This document shows positions 55,354 to 64,000 of a DNA stretch of 64,000 nt, one piece after another (positions within the stretch are counted from its first letter, which is position 1; the number at the start of each line of letters is the position of its first letter). Position numbers and translations under genes: made by a program. The notes beneath the pieces are model-generated. The model ran no database searches. It was not told the origin of the DNA and worked only from the letters and a program-made list of their open reading frames with translations. Location of the stretch: assembly GCF_000686805.1 (NCBI RefSeq), contig NZ_JMLP01000005.1, forward strand, positions 58,307-122,306. The letters are read 5' to 3'. The stretch is from Bacillus sp. UNC41MFS5. GTDB taxonomy: Bacteria; Bacillota; Bacilli; Bacillales_B; DSM-18226.

Positions 55354-56226
55354 ATGAAATTTGCAATCATGGATGGAAAAATAATTGAGCGAACAGAGGC
55401 AAAGGTGGATGTAGAAGATCGTGGCTATCAATTTGGGGATGGTGTATACGAGGTGGTCCGTGTCTACAACGGAAAAATGTTCACAGGTACTGAACATCTA
55501 AATCGTTTAGTGAAAAGTTTAGATAGTATCGGAATCAAACTCCCATATACGATGGATCAATTAACAAATTTGCTGAAAGAACTGATTGAGAAAAATAACC
55601 TTCAGCTAGGAACGATTTATATGCAAATTTCGAGAGGAGTCGCCCCTCGTAATCATGCTTTCCCAACAGAAAATGTGAGGCCAAGTCTAGTAGCATATAC
55701 GAAGGAAGTATCTAGGCCGTTAGAGAGTTTGAAGATGGGTGTAAAAACAATCGTTACAGAAGATATTCGCTGGCTGCGCTGTGATATTAAAAGTTTAAAT
55801 TTACTAGGAAATTTATTAGCAAAACAAAAAGCTTCCGAAGTGGACTGCTTTGAGGCAATTCAACATCGCAGCGGGGATGTGACGGAAGGAAGTTCATCAA
55901 ATATTTATATAATTAAAAATGGCAAGATAATCACACATCAGTCGGATAACTTAATTTTAAAAGGAATTACAAAAGATGTTATTTTGCAGGTCTGCGAAAG
56001 AAATAACATTGTTGTTGAGGAACGAACATTTACTCTTGATGAATTAAAAGATGCTGAGGAAGTGTTCCTTTCAAGTACGACGGCAGAAGTAATGCCAATT
56101 ATTGAAGTGGATGGGAAGCGTGTAGGGGATGGTTTACCTGGTCCTGTCACCCAAAGATTGCAGGAATGGTTTGAGCTAGAAATTGAAAAACAATGTGGAG
56201 CACTTATTGACAAAATTCTTCAATAG
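55354..56226 (+). CDS. dat: D-amino acid aminotransferase
   Basis: A fold-type IV PLP enzyme of 290 residues making D-alanine/D-glutamate for the cell wall. The catalytic Lys is in CDIKSLNLLGN (about residue 147), with GYQFGDGVYEVVRVYNG at the N-terminus and HRSGDVTEGSSSNIYI and STTAEVMPI later. ATG 55354 follows AAAGGGG. It is a single gene followed by a terminator. Confidence 0.95.
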   Translation: MKFAIMDGKIIERTEAKVDVEDRGYQFGDGVYEVVRVYNGKMFTGTEHLNRLVKSLDSIGIKLPYTMDQLTNLLKELIEKNNLQLGTIYMQISRGVAPRNHAFPTENVRPSLVAYTKEVSRPLESLKMGVKTIVTEDIRWLRCDIKSLNLLGNLLAKQKASEVDCFEAIQHRSGDVTEGSSSNIYIIKNGKIITHQSDNLILKGITKDVILQVCERNNIVVEERTFTLDELKDAEEVFLSSTTAEVMPIIEVDGKRVGDGLPGPVTQRLQEWFELEIEKQCGALIDKILQ

Positions 56227-56229
56227 CAA

Positions 56230-56264
56230 TAAAGACGTGAACACGGAAGTGTCCACGTCTTTTA
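56230..56264. terminator. Bidirectional terminator between dat and ytkP
   Basis: AAAGACGTGGAC-type stem (AAAGACGTG / CACGTCTTTT) around ACACGGAAGTGT, which itself can pair inside. Confidence 0.88.
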
Positions 56265-56265
56265 C

Positions 56266-57195
56266 TTAAAATTGAAATAAATCACTAGTTAAATACCGTT
56301 CCCCTGTATCGCAAGCAATACAAACAACGACATCATTAGGGGTTAATCGTTTGGCAACTTCTATCGCAGCAAAGCAAGCCCCACCCGAGGATGGCCCGAC
56401 AAGAATTCCTTCTTCTGTAGCCAGCCTGCGCGCAATATCATAGGCATCTTCATCATTGATTTGATGGATTTCATCATAGACATCCTGATTAAGTATGTCT
56501 GGAATAAATCCTGGACTTGTTCCAACAAGTTTGTGCTTACCAGGTTTGCCGCCAGACAAAACAGGCGAGCCTTTTGGTTCCACCACGTGGACGGTTATAT
56601 TTTCAAAATGTGCTTTTAAGGTTTCGCCTGTACCAGTAATGGTTCCCCCTGTTCCGGCGGTGGCAACAAAGGCAGCAAGCGGTTTTCCAAGTTCGTTCAT
56701 TGCTGCGATAATTTCTACAGCGGTCGTATGTCGGTGTGCATCTGAGTTCGCATGATTTTCAAATTGCATCGGGACAAAGCTATTGGGAATCTCGCTGGCT
56801 AATTCAAGTGCTTTTTTTATGGCCCCTGGCATTTTTTCATCCCCACGTGTAAGGACAACTTCCGCACCGTATGCCCTTAAAATACTGATTCTTTCTTGCG
56901 TCATCGTATCAGGCATGACGATAATAGATTTATATCCTCGTGCCGCAGCATTCATGGCAAGGCCAATCCCTGTATTTCCACTTGTCGGCTCGATAATAGT
57001 GGAACCTTTGGTTAATTTTCCAGCCTTTTCAGCTTCCACAATCATATTAAATGCTGCACGGTCTTTTACACTTTTACTAGGATTAAAGTATTCCAACTTT
57101 AAATAAACCGATGCCCCATCCTTAGGTGCTAATCGATTTAGTTTAACGAGTGGTGTATCTCCGATTAGTTCAGCTATATTATTGACTACTTTCAA
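56266..57195 (-). CDS. ytkP: Cysteine synthase (O-acetylserine sulfhydrylase) YtkP
   Basis: A fold-type II PLP enzyme of 309 residues. The PLP Lys is in NPSKSVKDRAAFNM (about residue 44), the substrate loop is EPTSGNTGIGLAM, and the phosphate-binding loop is ATAGTGGTITGTG. It is a CysK paralogue like YtkP; whether it uses O-acetylserine or O-phosphoserine cannot be told. The start is TTG 57195, with a weak, distant AAAGGA. It is divergent from thpR. Confidence 0.9.
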   Translation of the reverse strand: MKVVNNIAELIGDTPLVKLNRLAPKDGASVYLKLEYFNPSKSVKDRAAFNMIVEAEKAGKLTKGSTIIEPTSGNTGIGLAMNAAARGYKSIIVMPDTMTQERISILRAYGAEVVLTRGDEKMPGAIKKALELASEIPNSFVPMQFENHANSDAHRHTTAVEIIAAMNELGKPLAAFVATAGTGGTITGTGETLKAHFENITVHVVEPKGSPVLSGGKPGKHKLVGTSPGFIPDILNQDVYDEIHQINDEDAYDIARRLATEEGILVGPSSGGACFAAIEVAKRLTPNDVVVCIACDTGERYLTSDLFQF

Positions 57196-57364
57196 GAGGC
57201 CCGCGTCCTTTCCATCCTTTGAAGTAAATACCTAATACTTAATTTCATAACTAATAATAAATAAATATTAACTCTTTGTAAAAAAAATCGGCTAATTGTC
57301 TGTCTGCTAATAGATACATTTAGGACAAAATAGACTAGAATTATTTATAGAAGGGAACATAACT

Positions 57365-57943
57365 ATGGAAAAACAATCCCATTATTTCTTTGCCGTAAGA
57401 ATACCAGAGCATACGAAACTAGTGATGAGAGACCATGTGGAAAAAATCAGGGAAAGGATCCCGTTTAGCCGATGGGTCCATTATCAGGATTTACATATAA
57501 CCCTAGCGTTTCTTGGCGGTGCTCCGTCTGATAAATTAACAGAAGCAGTTAAAAACGTTAAAATTGCCCTTAGCGATGAGACATCACTAACATTGAACAT
57601 CAACAAACTTGGATTTTTCGGTAATGTTACTTCCCCCCGTGTTTTTTGGGCCGATACAGAGGAAAGCTCACATTTACAAATAATTAGAAAAAAAGTATTT
57701 TCCGCTTCTGAGCAGGCAGGGTTTCAACTGGAAACAAGACCATTCCGTCCCCATATTACTCTTGCGAGAAAATGGATAGGCGAACATCCTTTCCAAAACG
57801 AAATGCTTAAATTGTGGGAAGAACTCCAGCCTACGCCCCTTTCATTTGATGCTGTTGATGTGGTGCTTTATCAAACACACCTGAACAAAACACCAAAGTA
57901 TGAAGCAATAAAAATATATCCTTTAACCAGCACAAAAACATAA
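57365..57943 (+). CDS. thpR: RNA 2',3'-cyclic phosphodiesterase (YtlP)
   Basis: A 2H phosphoesterase of 192 residues. The two HxT motifs that define the active site are DLHITLAFLGG (about residue 40) and PHITLARKW (about 130). The opening HYFFAVRIPE is typical of ThpR. ATG 57365 follows AGAAGGG. The gene ytlR follows 20 bp downstream in the same direction, then pulA with an overlap, giving a three-gene unit. Confidence 0.92.
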   Translation: MEKQSHYFFAVRIPEHTKLVMRDHVEKIRERIPFSRWVHYQDLHITLAFLGGAPSDKLTEAVKNVKIALSDETSLTLNINKLGFFGNVTSPRVFWADTEESSHLQIIRKKVFSASEQAGFQLETRPFRPHITLARKWIGEHPFQNEMLKLWEELQPTPLSFDAVDVVLYQTHLNKTPKYEAIKIYPLTSTKT

Positions 57944-57963
57944 AATAAATAAAGGTTGGTAGT

Positions 57964-58947
57964 ATGAAGCAAATATACTTTATTATTAATCCCAAAGCTG
58001 GCAACGGTCATTGCTTTAAGATATGGGAAAGAGTGGAGCACCAACTAAAAGCTAATCATGTAAAGTACCTTGCATTTTTTACCGAATACCCTGGACATGC
58101 TAAGTTCCTTGCAAGCCAAATTGCGCAAAAGAATTCTGAGCAAAAGATAGTTATTGCTGTGGGTGGAGATGGAACGATGCACGAGGTGATGAATGGGGCA
58201 GTCAAGGATAATAAAATTACACTAGGATTTATTCCTGGCGGGTCTGGAAATGACTTTTCTAGAGGTTTTCAAATTCCTGTTGATCCTATTGAAGCATTAG
58301 CAGTAATACTCCGTCTGGCAAAACAAAAGGGTTTGTCAATCGATATTGGGAAAATTACAGTGGCTGAATCAAATGAACACTTTTTTATTAATAACATGGG
58401 TGCTGGATTTGATGCCATCATTTCTTATGAAGTGAATCACTCCCGGATGAAAGCCATATTAAATAAACTTTCGATGGGCAGAATGGTTTATGTTTATTTT
58501 TTGTTAAAAAAATTATTTACTTATAAAACCTCAACAATTGATTTATCAATTGACGGGAAAAAGCATATATTTGAACAGACATGGTTTGTAACTGCTTCCA
58601 ATCAACCCTATTATGGCGGTGGGATGAAAATTGCCCCTGCAGCTGAACCAGATGATGGCCTTTTTGACATTACCGTGGTCCATCAATTATCACGATGGAA
58701 ACTGCTGCTTGTTTTTATAAGTGTATTTTGGGGAAAGCACATCCATTTTAAAGAAGTGAAAACTTATACGGGCAGGAGTGTTTCCATCCATTCTCCAACA
58801 AAACTTTTTGTCCATGCCGATGGGGAGCATATCGGATTTACACCATTGAAGATAGACCTTCAAGCAAGCGCGCTGGAAGTGTTAACAAGAAGATTAGGTC
58901 CGAAAGAAGTGGAGATGAAAGAGAGGGACTCGAATGATTGCTACTGA
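57964..58947 (+). CDS. ytlR: Diacylglycerol kinase-family lipid kinase YtlR
   Basis: A 327-residue DAGK-catalytic-domain protein. The nucleotide-binding motif is VAVGGDGTMHEVMNG (about residue 64), followed by FIPGGSGNDFSRGF. C-terminal YYGGGMKIAPAAEPDDG and DGEHIGFTP match the DgkB/YegS group. The lipid substrate is not known. ATG 57964 follows AAAGGTTGG. It overlaps pulA by 14 bp, which couples a lipid kinase to a starch enzyme, as in B. subtilis (ytlR-ytlP-amyX neighbourhood). Confidence 0.9.
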   Translation: MKQIYFIINPKAGNGHCFKIWERVEHQLKANHVKYLAFFTEYPGHAKFLASQIAQKNSEQKIVIAVGGDGTMHEVMNGAVKDNKITLGFIPGGSGNDFSRGFQIPVDPIEALAVILRLAKQKGLSIDIGKITVAESNEHFFINNMGAGFDAIISYEVNHSRMKAILNKLSMGRMVYVYFLLKKLFTYKTSTIDLSIDGKKHIFEQTWFVTASNQPYYGGGMKIAPAAEPDDGLFDITVVHQLSRWKLLLVFISVFWGKHIHFKEVKTYTGRSVSIHSPTKLFVHADGEHIGFTPLKIDLQASALEVLTRRLGPKEVEMKERDSNDCY

Positions 58948-61066
58948 CCGAAATTTCTTTGCCTATCTAGATGAGATGAAGATCATTACGATTCTTCTTC
59001 CTCTTTCCTATCATCACGGATTGTCGTCCTCCTTTTCGATTACAACCGATTTTCAAGAACACACATTGAAAATCCTCGAGAAGAGACAAATAGATAATAA
59101 AATGAAATATATTTGTGAATTTTCAAAAGAGTTTTCCTTTGAAAAACAATATGTGATTATCGACGAGCATGGAGGGAAAACCGACCTCCAAATTGGTGCC
59201 GTGATTCGAACTGAAGAATTTGACGAGAAATTTTATTATGACGGAAAGGATCTCGGTGTTACCTTTCAACCGGGGCTAACCCGGTTTAAGCTTTGGGCAC
59301 CTACCGCCACACAGGTTAAATTAAAGTTACGTCCATCGAATAGCAGTTTTTCAGAAATTGTAAAAATGAAACGAGAAGATCACGGCATTTGGACCGTTTC
59401 TGTTAACCGTGATTTAGAGCTCTATCAATATAGTTTTCTTATCTTAGTCAATCAAGAATGGCGTGAGGCTGTCGATCCTTATGCTAAAGCTGTGACCGTT
59501 AATGGAGAACTTGGAGTGGTTGTAAAACTTGATAATACCCAGCGATCGCGTCCTAACTTACCTGAAATTGAAAATTCAGTGGATGCCATCATATATGAGA
59601 CCCACATAAGGGACTTAACGATTCATCCAAAAAGTGGTGTAAAGAATAAGGGTCTTTATCTAGGTGCTGGCGAGCAAAATACAAAAGGAATGGATGGGGA
59701 ACCTACGGGGTTAGCGTATATTAAAGACTTAGGTGTTACCCATATTGAATTTCTTCCTTTCCATGATTTTGCAGGTGTGGATGAACTGCATCGAAATAAG
59801 GAATATAATTGGGGATACAATCCTCTTCATTTCAATGCCCCTGAAGGAAGCTATTCAACGAATCCTGCCAATCCATATTCAAGAATTATCGAATTAAAGC
59901 AGTTAATTGATCAAGTTCATAGTCTTGGCCTTAGAGTAATCATGGACGTCGTATATAATCATGTTTATGTTCGTGAGACTTCATCCTTTGAAAAGGTGGT
60001 TCCAGGTTATTATTTTCGTCATAACGAGATTGGACTTCCTTCAAATGGTACGGGAGTAGGAAATGATATTGCTTCGGAACGCAAAATGGTCAGAAAATAT
60101 ATTTTGAATTCAATTCAATATTGGTTGGAGGAATATCATATTGATGGGTTTCGCTTTGATTTAATGGGAATCCTGGATGTGGAGACGATGAAAGAGGTAA
60201 GGAAAGTTTGTGATAGGCTTTCAACAGGGACGATAATCATTGGTGAAGGCTGGAACCTCAACACACCACTTCCTTCAGAGCAAAAAGCAACAATCGGAAA
60301 TCAGGCGAAAATGCCACATATCGCTCAATTCAATGATAAATTTCGTGATTCTATAAAAGGGAGTTCATTTAACTTATTTGATAAAGGCTTTGCCTTAGGT
60401 AATGATCATTATCTCGGGGCAGCAAATGAAGTTATAACTGGCAGCATCGGTTTTACCAAACAGGGGCAAGGTACTTTTAATGAACCCTTTCAGTCATTAA
60501 ATTATGTAGAATGTCATGATAACCACACGATGTGGGATAAACTTCAAGCATGTCTCCCCGATGCTGATGATTCTTTACGAATAAAGTATCATCGGCTCGC
60601 CACAGCGATTGTTTTGTTGTCTCAGGGAATCCCCTTTCTACACAGTGGCCAAGAGTTCTTTCGAACAAAAAAGGGGGAAGGGAATAGTTATCGTTCCTCT
60701 GATGAAATCAATCAACTGGACTGGGAAAGAAAGATTATTTATAAAGATAACGTAGAATATGTAAAAGGACTGATTCAAGTACGTAAGGAATTTTCTTGTT
60801 TCCGAATGAGAACTTCTGTAGAAATCCGATCACATATCCACCAAATGCCCTTAGCTTCACCCCTGTTGGGTTATTGGTTTAAAGGTGATAATGAACTAAT
60901 CTTACTAATCAATCCCACCACTAAAGAGCATAAAATTACGTTACCCGACGGGGATTGGACGGTCTTAGTTGATCATGAAAACGCAGGGATTACTGCCAAG
61001 CGGATTATGTATGGGAAAGAACTGAGTATCGAGCCAGTCTCCATAAATGTTTTGCTAAAAAAATAG
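58934..61066 (+). CDS. pulA: Type I pullulanase (debranching enzyme)
   Basis: A GH13 enzyme of 710 residues hydrolysing alpha-1,6 links in pullulan, glycogen or limit dextrins; AmyX in B. subtilis. The type I signature YNWGYNP is at about 293. Catalytic residues are in DGFRFDLMG (nucleophile Asp, about 407), IIGEGW (acid/base) and VECHDNHTMWD. An N-terminal domain and CBM48 (FKLWAPTATQVKLKL) precede the barrel. No signal peptide, so it acts in the cytosol, where it complements GlgP in glycogen breakdown. ATG 58934 follows AGAGAGGG within ytlR. Confidence 0.95.
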   Translation: MIATDRNFFAYLDEMKIITILLPLSYHHGLSSSFSITTDFQEHTLKILEKRQIDNKMKYICEFSKEFSFEKQYVIIDEHGGKTDLQIGAVIRTEEFDEKFYYDGKDLGVTFQPGLTRFKLWAPTATQVKLKLRPSNSSFSEIVKMKREDHGIWTVSVNRDLELYQYSFLILVNQEWREAVDPYAKAVTVNGELGVVVKLDNTQRSRPNLPEIENSVDAIIYETHIRDLTIHPKSGVKNKGLYLGAGEQNTKGMDGEPTGLAYIKDLGVTHIEFLPFHDFAGVDELHRNKEYNWGYNPLHFNAPEGSYSTNPANPYSRIIELKQLIDQVHSLGLRVIMDVVYNHVYVRETSSFEKVVPGYYFRHNEIGLPSNGTGVGNDIASERKMVRKYILNSIQYWLEEYHIDGFRFDLMGILDVETMKEVRKVCDRLSTGTIIIGEGWNLNTPLPSEQKATIGNQAKMPHIAQFNDKFRDSIKGSSFNLFDKGFALGNDHYLGAANEVITGSIGFTKQGQGTFNEPFQSLNYVECHDNHTMWDKLQACLPDADDSLRIKYHRLATAIVLLSQGIPFLHSGQEFFRTKKGEGNSYRSSDEINQLDWERKIIYKDNVEYVKGLIQVRKEFSCFRMRTSVEIRSHIHQMPLASPLLGYWFKGDNELILLINPTTKEHKITLPDGDWTVLVDHENAGITAKRIMYGKELSIEPVSINVLLKK

Positions 61067-61081
61067 TTTCTGGAGATATAC

Positions 61082-61111
61082 TTGACGAAAAAAGGTAATT
61101 CAAGATAAAAT
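61082..61111 (+). promoter_or_regulatory. Candidate promoter between pulA and ytmP
   Basis: TTGACG (61082-61087), 18-bp spacer, TAAAAT (61106-61111). A terminator follows within about 40 nt, so if active it would give a very short RNA or read through into the ytmP leader. Confidence 0.45.
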
Positions 61112-61121
61112 TTAATAAGAT

Positions 61122-61158
61122 GGCTATTGTGTGCAATGGTTTCAATAGCTTTTTTTTT
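61122..61158 (+). terminator. Terminator after pulA
   Basis: GGCTATTG / CAATAGCT around TGTGCAATGGTTT, followed by a run of nine T. Confidence 0.87.
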
Positions 61159-61203
61159 ATTTCAAAAAAATAAAAGCTGTTGATGAAACTGTGGTAATAT
61201 AAG

Positions 61204-61282
61204 ACCTTCCGGCAGCGCAGGTTATACCCCTGATATAGGGGAATAAGCCCATAAGAACGGCATAAATTGAAGGTGAGCAATT
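61204..61282 (+). promoter_or_regulatory. Structured leader covering the ytmP ribosome binding site
   Basis: ACCTTC (61204-61209) pairs with GAAGGT (61269-61274), which is the ribosome binding site of ytmP. Between them lies a hairpin TTATACCCCT / AGGGGAATAA (61222-61246) with a GATAT loop. The G+C-rich, structured sequence stands out from the flanking AT-rich DNA. It looks like a translational regulator, but I match it to no known riboswitch class. Confidence 0.5.
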
Positions 61283-62056
61283 TTGGATCATATACTAGGA
61301 CAAGAGTGGGAAATTACCCCTGCTGGAGGCAAAACAGGTGAAGCCTTTTATGCAAAATATAAAGATCAAAGGCTTTTTTTGAAGCGGAATTCGTCTCCGT
61401 TCCTTGCCGTATTATCAGCGGAAGGTATTGTTCCAAAGCTTGTTTGGACAAAAAGGTTGGAAAGTGGAGACGTAATTACTGCTCAGCAGTGGCTTCCCGG
61501 TAGAGAACTAAAGCCGTCAGAAATGAATCAAAAACTCGTTGCAAGACTGCTAAAGAAGATTCATTGCTCAGAACCAATGCTGGGTATGTTAAGCCGGATA
61601 GAGACTTCTCCATTACATCCAGAGCCTATTTTGAAATCGGTGGTAAACGAGTTAGATGAGCAGGTACTTTCCTTGCCTGAAGTGCAAAATGCAATGAACT
61701 TTTTAAAAAAGGAAGCATTAAATGTCTATTGCGATGAGAAAGTGGTTTGTCATGGAGATGTTAACCATAACAACTGGCTGCTTGCGGAAGACAACCAGTT
61801 GTATCTGATTGATTGGGACGGGGCAATGATCGCAGACCCCGCCATTGACCTAGGATTGCTCCTTTATTGGTATATTCCAAAAGAGAATTGGCAGGATTGG
61901 TTAAGCATGTATGGCAAAGAGCTGACTGATAACCTAAAGTTACGAATGAAATGGTATGTGACCATTCAGACGCTTTCTTCAATTCAATGGTATAAGAATA
62001 AAAATCGCTTGGAAGAAATGAACAAATGGATAAAGTTCTTAGATGAAATTCTCTAA
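61283..62056 (+). CDS. ytmP: Aminoglycoside/choline kinase-like phosphotransferase YtmP
   Basis: A protein-kinase-like-fold phosphotransferase of 257 residues. The catalytic loop is VCHGDVNHNNWLL (HxDxxxxN, about residue 157) and the metal-binding Asp is in LYLIDWDGAMIADP. The family includes choline and thiamine kinases; the substrate here is unknown. TTG 61283 is preceded by GAAGGTGAG, which can be masked by the upstream structure. No terminator is seen before convergent ytzH. Confidence 0.88.
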   Translation: MDHILGQEWEITPAGGKTGEAFYAKYKDQRLFLKRNSSPFLAVLSAEGIVPKLVWTKRLESGDVITAQQWLPGRELKPSEMNQKLVARLLKKIHCSEPMLGMLSRIETSPLHPEPILKSVVNELDEQVLSLPEVQNAMNFLKKEALNVYCDEKVVCHGDVNHNNWLLAEDNQLYLIDWDGAMIADPAIDLGLLLYWYIPKENWQDWLSMYGKELTDNLKLRMKWYVTIQTLSSIQWYKNKNRLEEMNKWIKFLDEIL

Positions 62057-62335
62057 TTAGGAAAATTGATCAATATTACTTACCCAACTTGATAAGTTTT
62101 CTTGGTTAGATAAAATGTGTTGATCCAAATCAGCTGTACCAACTCCATGGTGGCTGTATTGGTATACTTCCTGTAAGATATTCTTAACATTTTGATCAAT
62201 CTCAGTGTTTACCATAAGAGATTTCACTAATCGCTCTAATTGTTCACATTCGGCAACAGACCCGCAGCAATCGGTTTGATGATTGTTTAATATATCTTTT
62301 AATAAAGTGACTTGGTCATCATGACTTAATGGCAT
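62057..62335 (-). CDS. ytzH: YtzH-like protein
   Basis: A 92-residue acidic helical protein opening MPLSHDDQVTLLKDILNNHQTDCCGSVAECEQLERLV, with a Cys-Cys pair, and ending in SNQENLSSWVSNIDQ. It matches YtzH by sequence feel and by location between ytmP and trmB. Function is unknown. ATG 62335 has GAGGG about 9 nt upstream; a start at 62353 overlaps that site. Its stop abuts the ytmP stop. Confidence 0.87.
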   Translation of the reverse strand: MPLSHDDQVTLLKDILNNHQTDCCGSVAECEQLERLVKSLMVNTEIDQNVKNILQEVYQYSHHGVGTADLDQHILSNQENLSSWVSNIDQFS

Positions 62336-62367
62336 GAATGTACACCCTCTCAAGTGTTATTTAAAAA

Positions 62368-62405
62368 CAAGAATTCACACTGTTAGGTTGTGAATTCTTT
62401 TTTTG
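62368..62405 (+). terminator. Plus-strand terminator upstream of trmB
   Basis: AAGAATTCACAAC-type stem (AGAATTCACA / TGTGAATTCT) with a T-run of eight. It sits beyond the whole of antisense ytzH and is the first plus-strand terminator after ytmP. Confidence 0.88.
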
Positions 62406-62501
62406 TTTATTCATGATCTTATTTTCCATTAAGTTAAACTTGTACTGAAAAATGGTGCATGATATATGTAACGAACAAAATTATTTTTAGGAGTGTCATA
62501 A

Positions 62502-63143
62502 ATGAGAGTTAGACATAAACCTTGGGCAAAGGAAAAAATAGAGCAGCATCCTCAATATATTGTTGCCAATCCTGAAGAACATAAAGGAAAATGGCATGAA
62601 GTTTTTAATAACAATCAGCCACTTCATATTGAGGTGGGTACAGGCAAAGGTCAATTTATTACGGAAATGGCTAGAGCGAATCCGACGATAAATTATATTG
62701 GTATTGAATTATACGACAGTGTCATCATTACCGCACTGGAACGTTTAATTGAAGCCGATTTACCGAACCTCAGGCTCCTTAATGTAAATGCAGTGGATTT
62801 GCCGAAATATTTTGCCAAGAATGATGTGGACCAGGTCTATTTGAACTTCTCTGATCCATGGCCAAAATATCGTCATAGAAAAAGAAGATTAACTTATAAG
62901 GACTTCCTAAAGCTTTATGAGGATATTATGGCTGATGGTGGAGAAATCCATTTTAAAACGGACAATCAAGGGTTATTTGAACATTCTTTAATTAGCTTTT
63001 CAGAGTACGGATTATTATTAAAGTACATTAGTCTAGACCTCCATAAAAGTGATTATGAAGGTAACATCATGACTGAGTACGAAGAGAAATTTTCAGAAAA
63101 AGGAAGCCGTATTTATCGCTGCGAAGTAAAATATCAAAACTAA
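62502..63143 (+). CDS. trmB: tRNA (guanine-N7-)-methyltransferase
   Basis: SAM-dependent enzyme making m7G46 in tRNA, 213 residues. The SAM motif is [16 protein letters not shown] (about 45), and [20 protein letters not shown] is the TrmB signature with the catalytic Asp region. C-terminal [19 protein letters not shown] is typical. ATG 62502 follows TTAGGAGTG. It is a single gene with its own terminator and corresponds to ytmQ. Confidence 0.97.
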   Translation: MRVRHKPWAKEKIEQHPQYIVANPEEHKGKWHEVFNNNQPLHIEVGTGKGQFITEMARANPTINYIGIELYDSVIITALERLIEADLPNLRLLNVNAVDLPKYFAKNDVDQVYLNFSDPWPKYRHRKRRLTYKDFLKLYEDIMADGGEIHFKTDNQGLFEHSLISFSEYGLLLKYISLDLHKSDYEGNIMTEYEEKFSEKGSRIYRCEVKYQN

Positions 63144-63150
63144 CTTTTTC

Positions 63151-63183
63151 AGGACAGTTCATTAGTGAGCTGTTCTTTTTTAT
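63151..63183 (+). terminator. trmB terminator
   Basis: GGACAGTTCA / TGAGCTGTTC (with wobble) followed by a T-run. Confidence 0.85.
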
Positions 63184-63241
63184 TTCTTCAAATAATCAGA
63201 CAATGTTAAAATATAGAAAAGGAGCAAAGGGGGAAGAATCG

Positions 63242-64000
63242 TTGGAAACAGTAAAAGTTGGCGGTGTGACACTAACCTGGTTATCAGGAGGCGTAACAAA
63301 TTTAGATGGCGGTGCTATGTTTGGAGTTGTACCGAAAGGAATGTGGGCGAAAAAATACCCCTCTAATGAAAGAAATCTAATTGAATTACCAACAGATCCG
63401 ATGTTCATTCAAATGGATGGGAAAAATTTCTTAGTCGAAACGGGGATTGGTAAAGGGAAATTATCAGAAAAACAATTAAGAAATTTTGGTGTAACGAAAG
63501 AATCAGAACTGGATGAATCTTTAGCTAAGTTAGGTTTGCATGCAGAAGATATCGACTACGTCTTGATGACTCATTTGCATTTTGACCATGCAGGCGGCCT
63601 GACAAAGGTAGAGAATGGACAGTACGTTTCTGCCTTTCCTAATGCAAAAATCATTACCTCACAAGTAGAATGGGATGAAATGCGTAATCCTAATATTCGT
63701 TCGAAAAATACATATTGGAGAGAAAACTGGGAAGCGATTGAAGCTCAGGTAATTCCTTTTGAAGAAAAATGGAACTTAGGGGCGCTGACCATGGTTCATA
63801 CTAGCGGTCACAGTAATGGACATTCGATTCTAGTCATAGAGGACCGGGGAGAAATGTTAATTCATATGGCTGATCTGATGGCAACTCATGCCCATCAACC
63901 TGTGTTATGGGTGATGGCTTATGACGACTATCCAATGACCTCGATTGCAGCTAAGGAAAAATGGCTTCCATATGGATTACAGAACGACGCATGGTTTAGT
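63242..64000 (+). CDS. ytnP: Metallo-beta-lactamase-fold lactonase YtnP (partial)
   Basis: The first 253 codons of a metallo-beta-lactamase-fold hydrolase; the frame is still open at the window end. It opens [18 protein letters not shown] and has the zinc-binding motif [11 protein letters not shown] (about residue 103) and further ligands in [10 protein letters not shown] and [11 protein letters not shown]. YtnP of B. subtilis degrades N-acyl homoserine lactones and interferes with signalling of other bacteria; the close match supports that role. TTG 63242 follows AAAGGGGG. Confidence 0.93.
   Translation, partial: METVKVGGVTLTWLSGGVTNLDGGAMFGVVPKGMWAKKYPSNERNLIELPTDPMFIQMDGKNFLVETGIGKGKLSEKQLRNFGVTKESELDESLAKLGLHAEDIDYVLMTHLHFDHAGGLTKVENGQYVSAFPNAKIITSQVEWDEMRNPNIRSKNTYWRENWEAIEAQVIPFEEKWNLGALTMVHTSGHSNGHSILVIEDRGEMLIHMADLMATHAHQPVLWVMAYDDYPMTSIAAKEKWLPYGLQNDAWFS

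Overview
This 64 kb window is chromosomal DNA of an endospore-forming Bacillaceae bacterium. The DNA is low in G+C and has strong AGGAGG-type ribosome binding sites. It carries a SAM riboswitch on metK, a T-box on leuS, and textbook Zur and PerR operators. Gene content and much of the local order follow the 'yt' region of Bacillus subtilis. The dissimilatory nitrite reductase nrfHA, an E. coli-type SpeD and Ena-like spore-fibre genes are additions to that backbone. I infer a soil Bacillus of the Neobacillus type; the genus is a guess from nrfHA plus glgBCDAP, not a measurement.

Layout. 1-371: four tRNA genes (Ile, Asn, Ser, Glu) and a terminator. 889-8814: glycogen operon glgB-C-D-A-P. 8846-17651: menaquinone genes, with menA divergent from menF-D-H-B-E-C. 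17711-25838: a Zur-controlled zinc-binding lipoprotein, beta-carbonic anhydrase, yidD, luxS, small proteins, ytkD, the ytlACD ABC transporter, ytmA and ytmB. 25902-31431: pckA, SAM-riboswitch metK, asnB. 31474-36254: ytoA, the terpenoid and phospholipid pair ytpA-ytpB, the tRNA-modification pair ytqA-ytqB, ytzC and a coupled small protein. 36433-39464: two FNR-like boxes, an unidentified membrane-anchored protein, then nrfH-nrfA. 39659-46250: an MFS transporter, an intact Ena-like gene with a Ser-Asp repeat, T-box leuS, a rhodanese, a broken second Ena-like gene, a Gln/Asn-rich membrane protein with a coupled 36-residue protein, and a Cse60-like gene. 46258-50077: ytfP, the lipid II flippase ytgP (murJ) and a pseudouridine synthase. 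50345-54905: dps and speD diverging from a PerR box, an SRPBCC-ArsR pair with twin operators, an amino acid permease, a 40-residue small protein and ytzE. 55354-64000: D-amino acid transaminase, cysteine synthase, ytlP, ytlR, pullulanase, ytmP behind a structured leader, ytzH, trmB and the start of ytnP, which runs off the window.

How the parts fit. The glg genes make and degrade storage glycogen, and the pullulanase at 58934 supplies debranching. The men genes cover chorismate to demethylmenaquinone and feed the quinol pool that NrfH taps for nitrite ammonification. metK, luxS and speD make SAM, recycle its product and divert SAM to polyamines. Most of the window is conserved housekeeping DNA. 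The less explained material is the nrf-linked exported protein, the Ena-like pair, the ytmP leader, several interspersed palindromic repeats and a handful of small coupled proteins. I saw no insertion sequence, prophage, CRISPR array or defence island.
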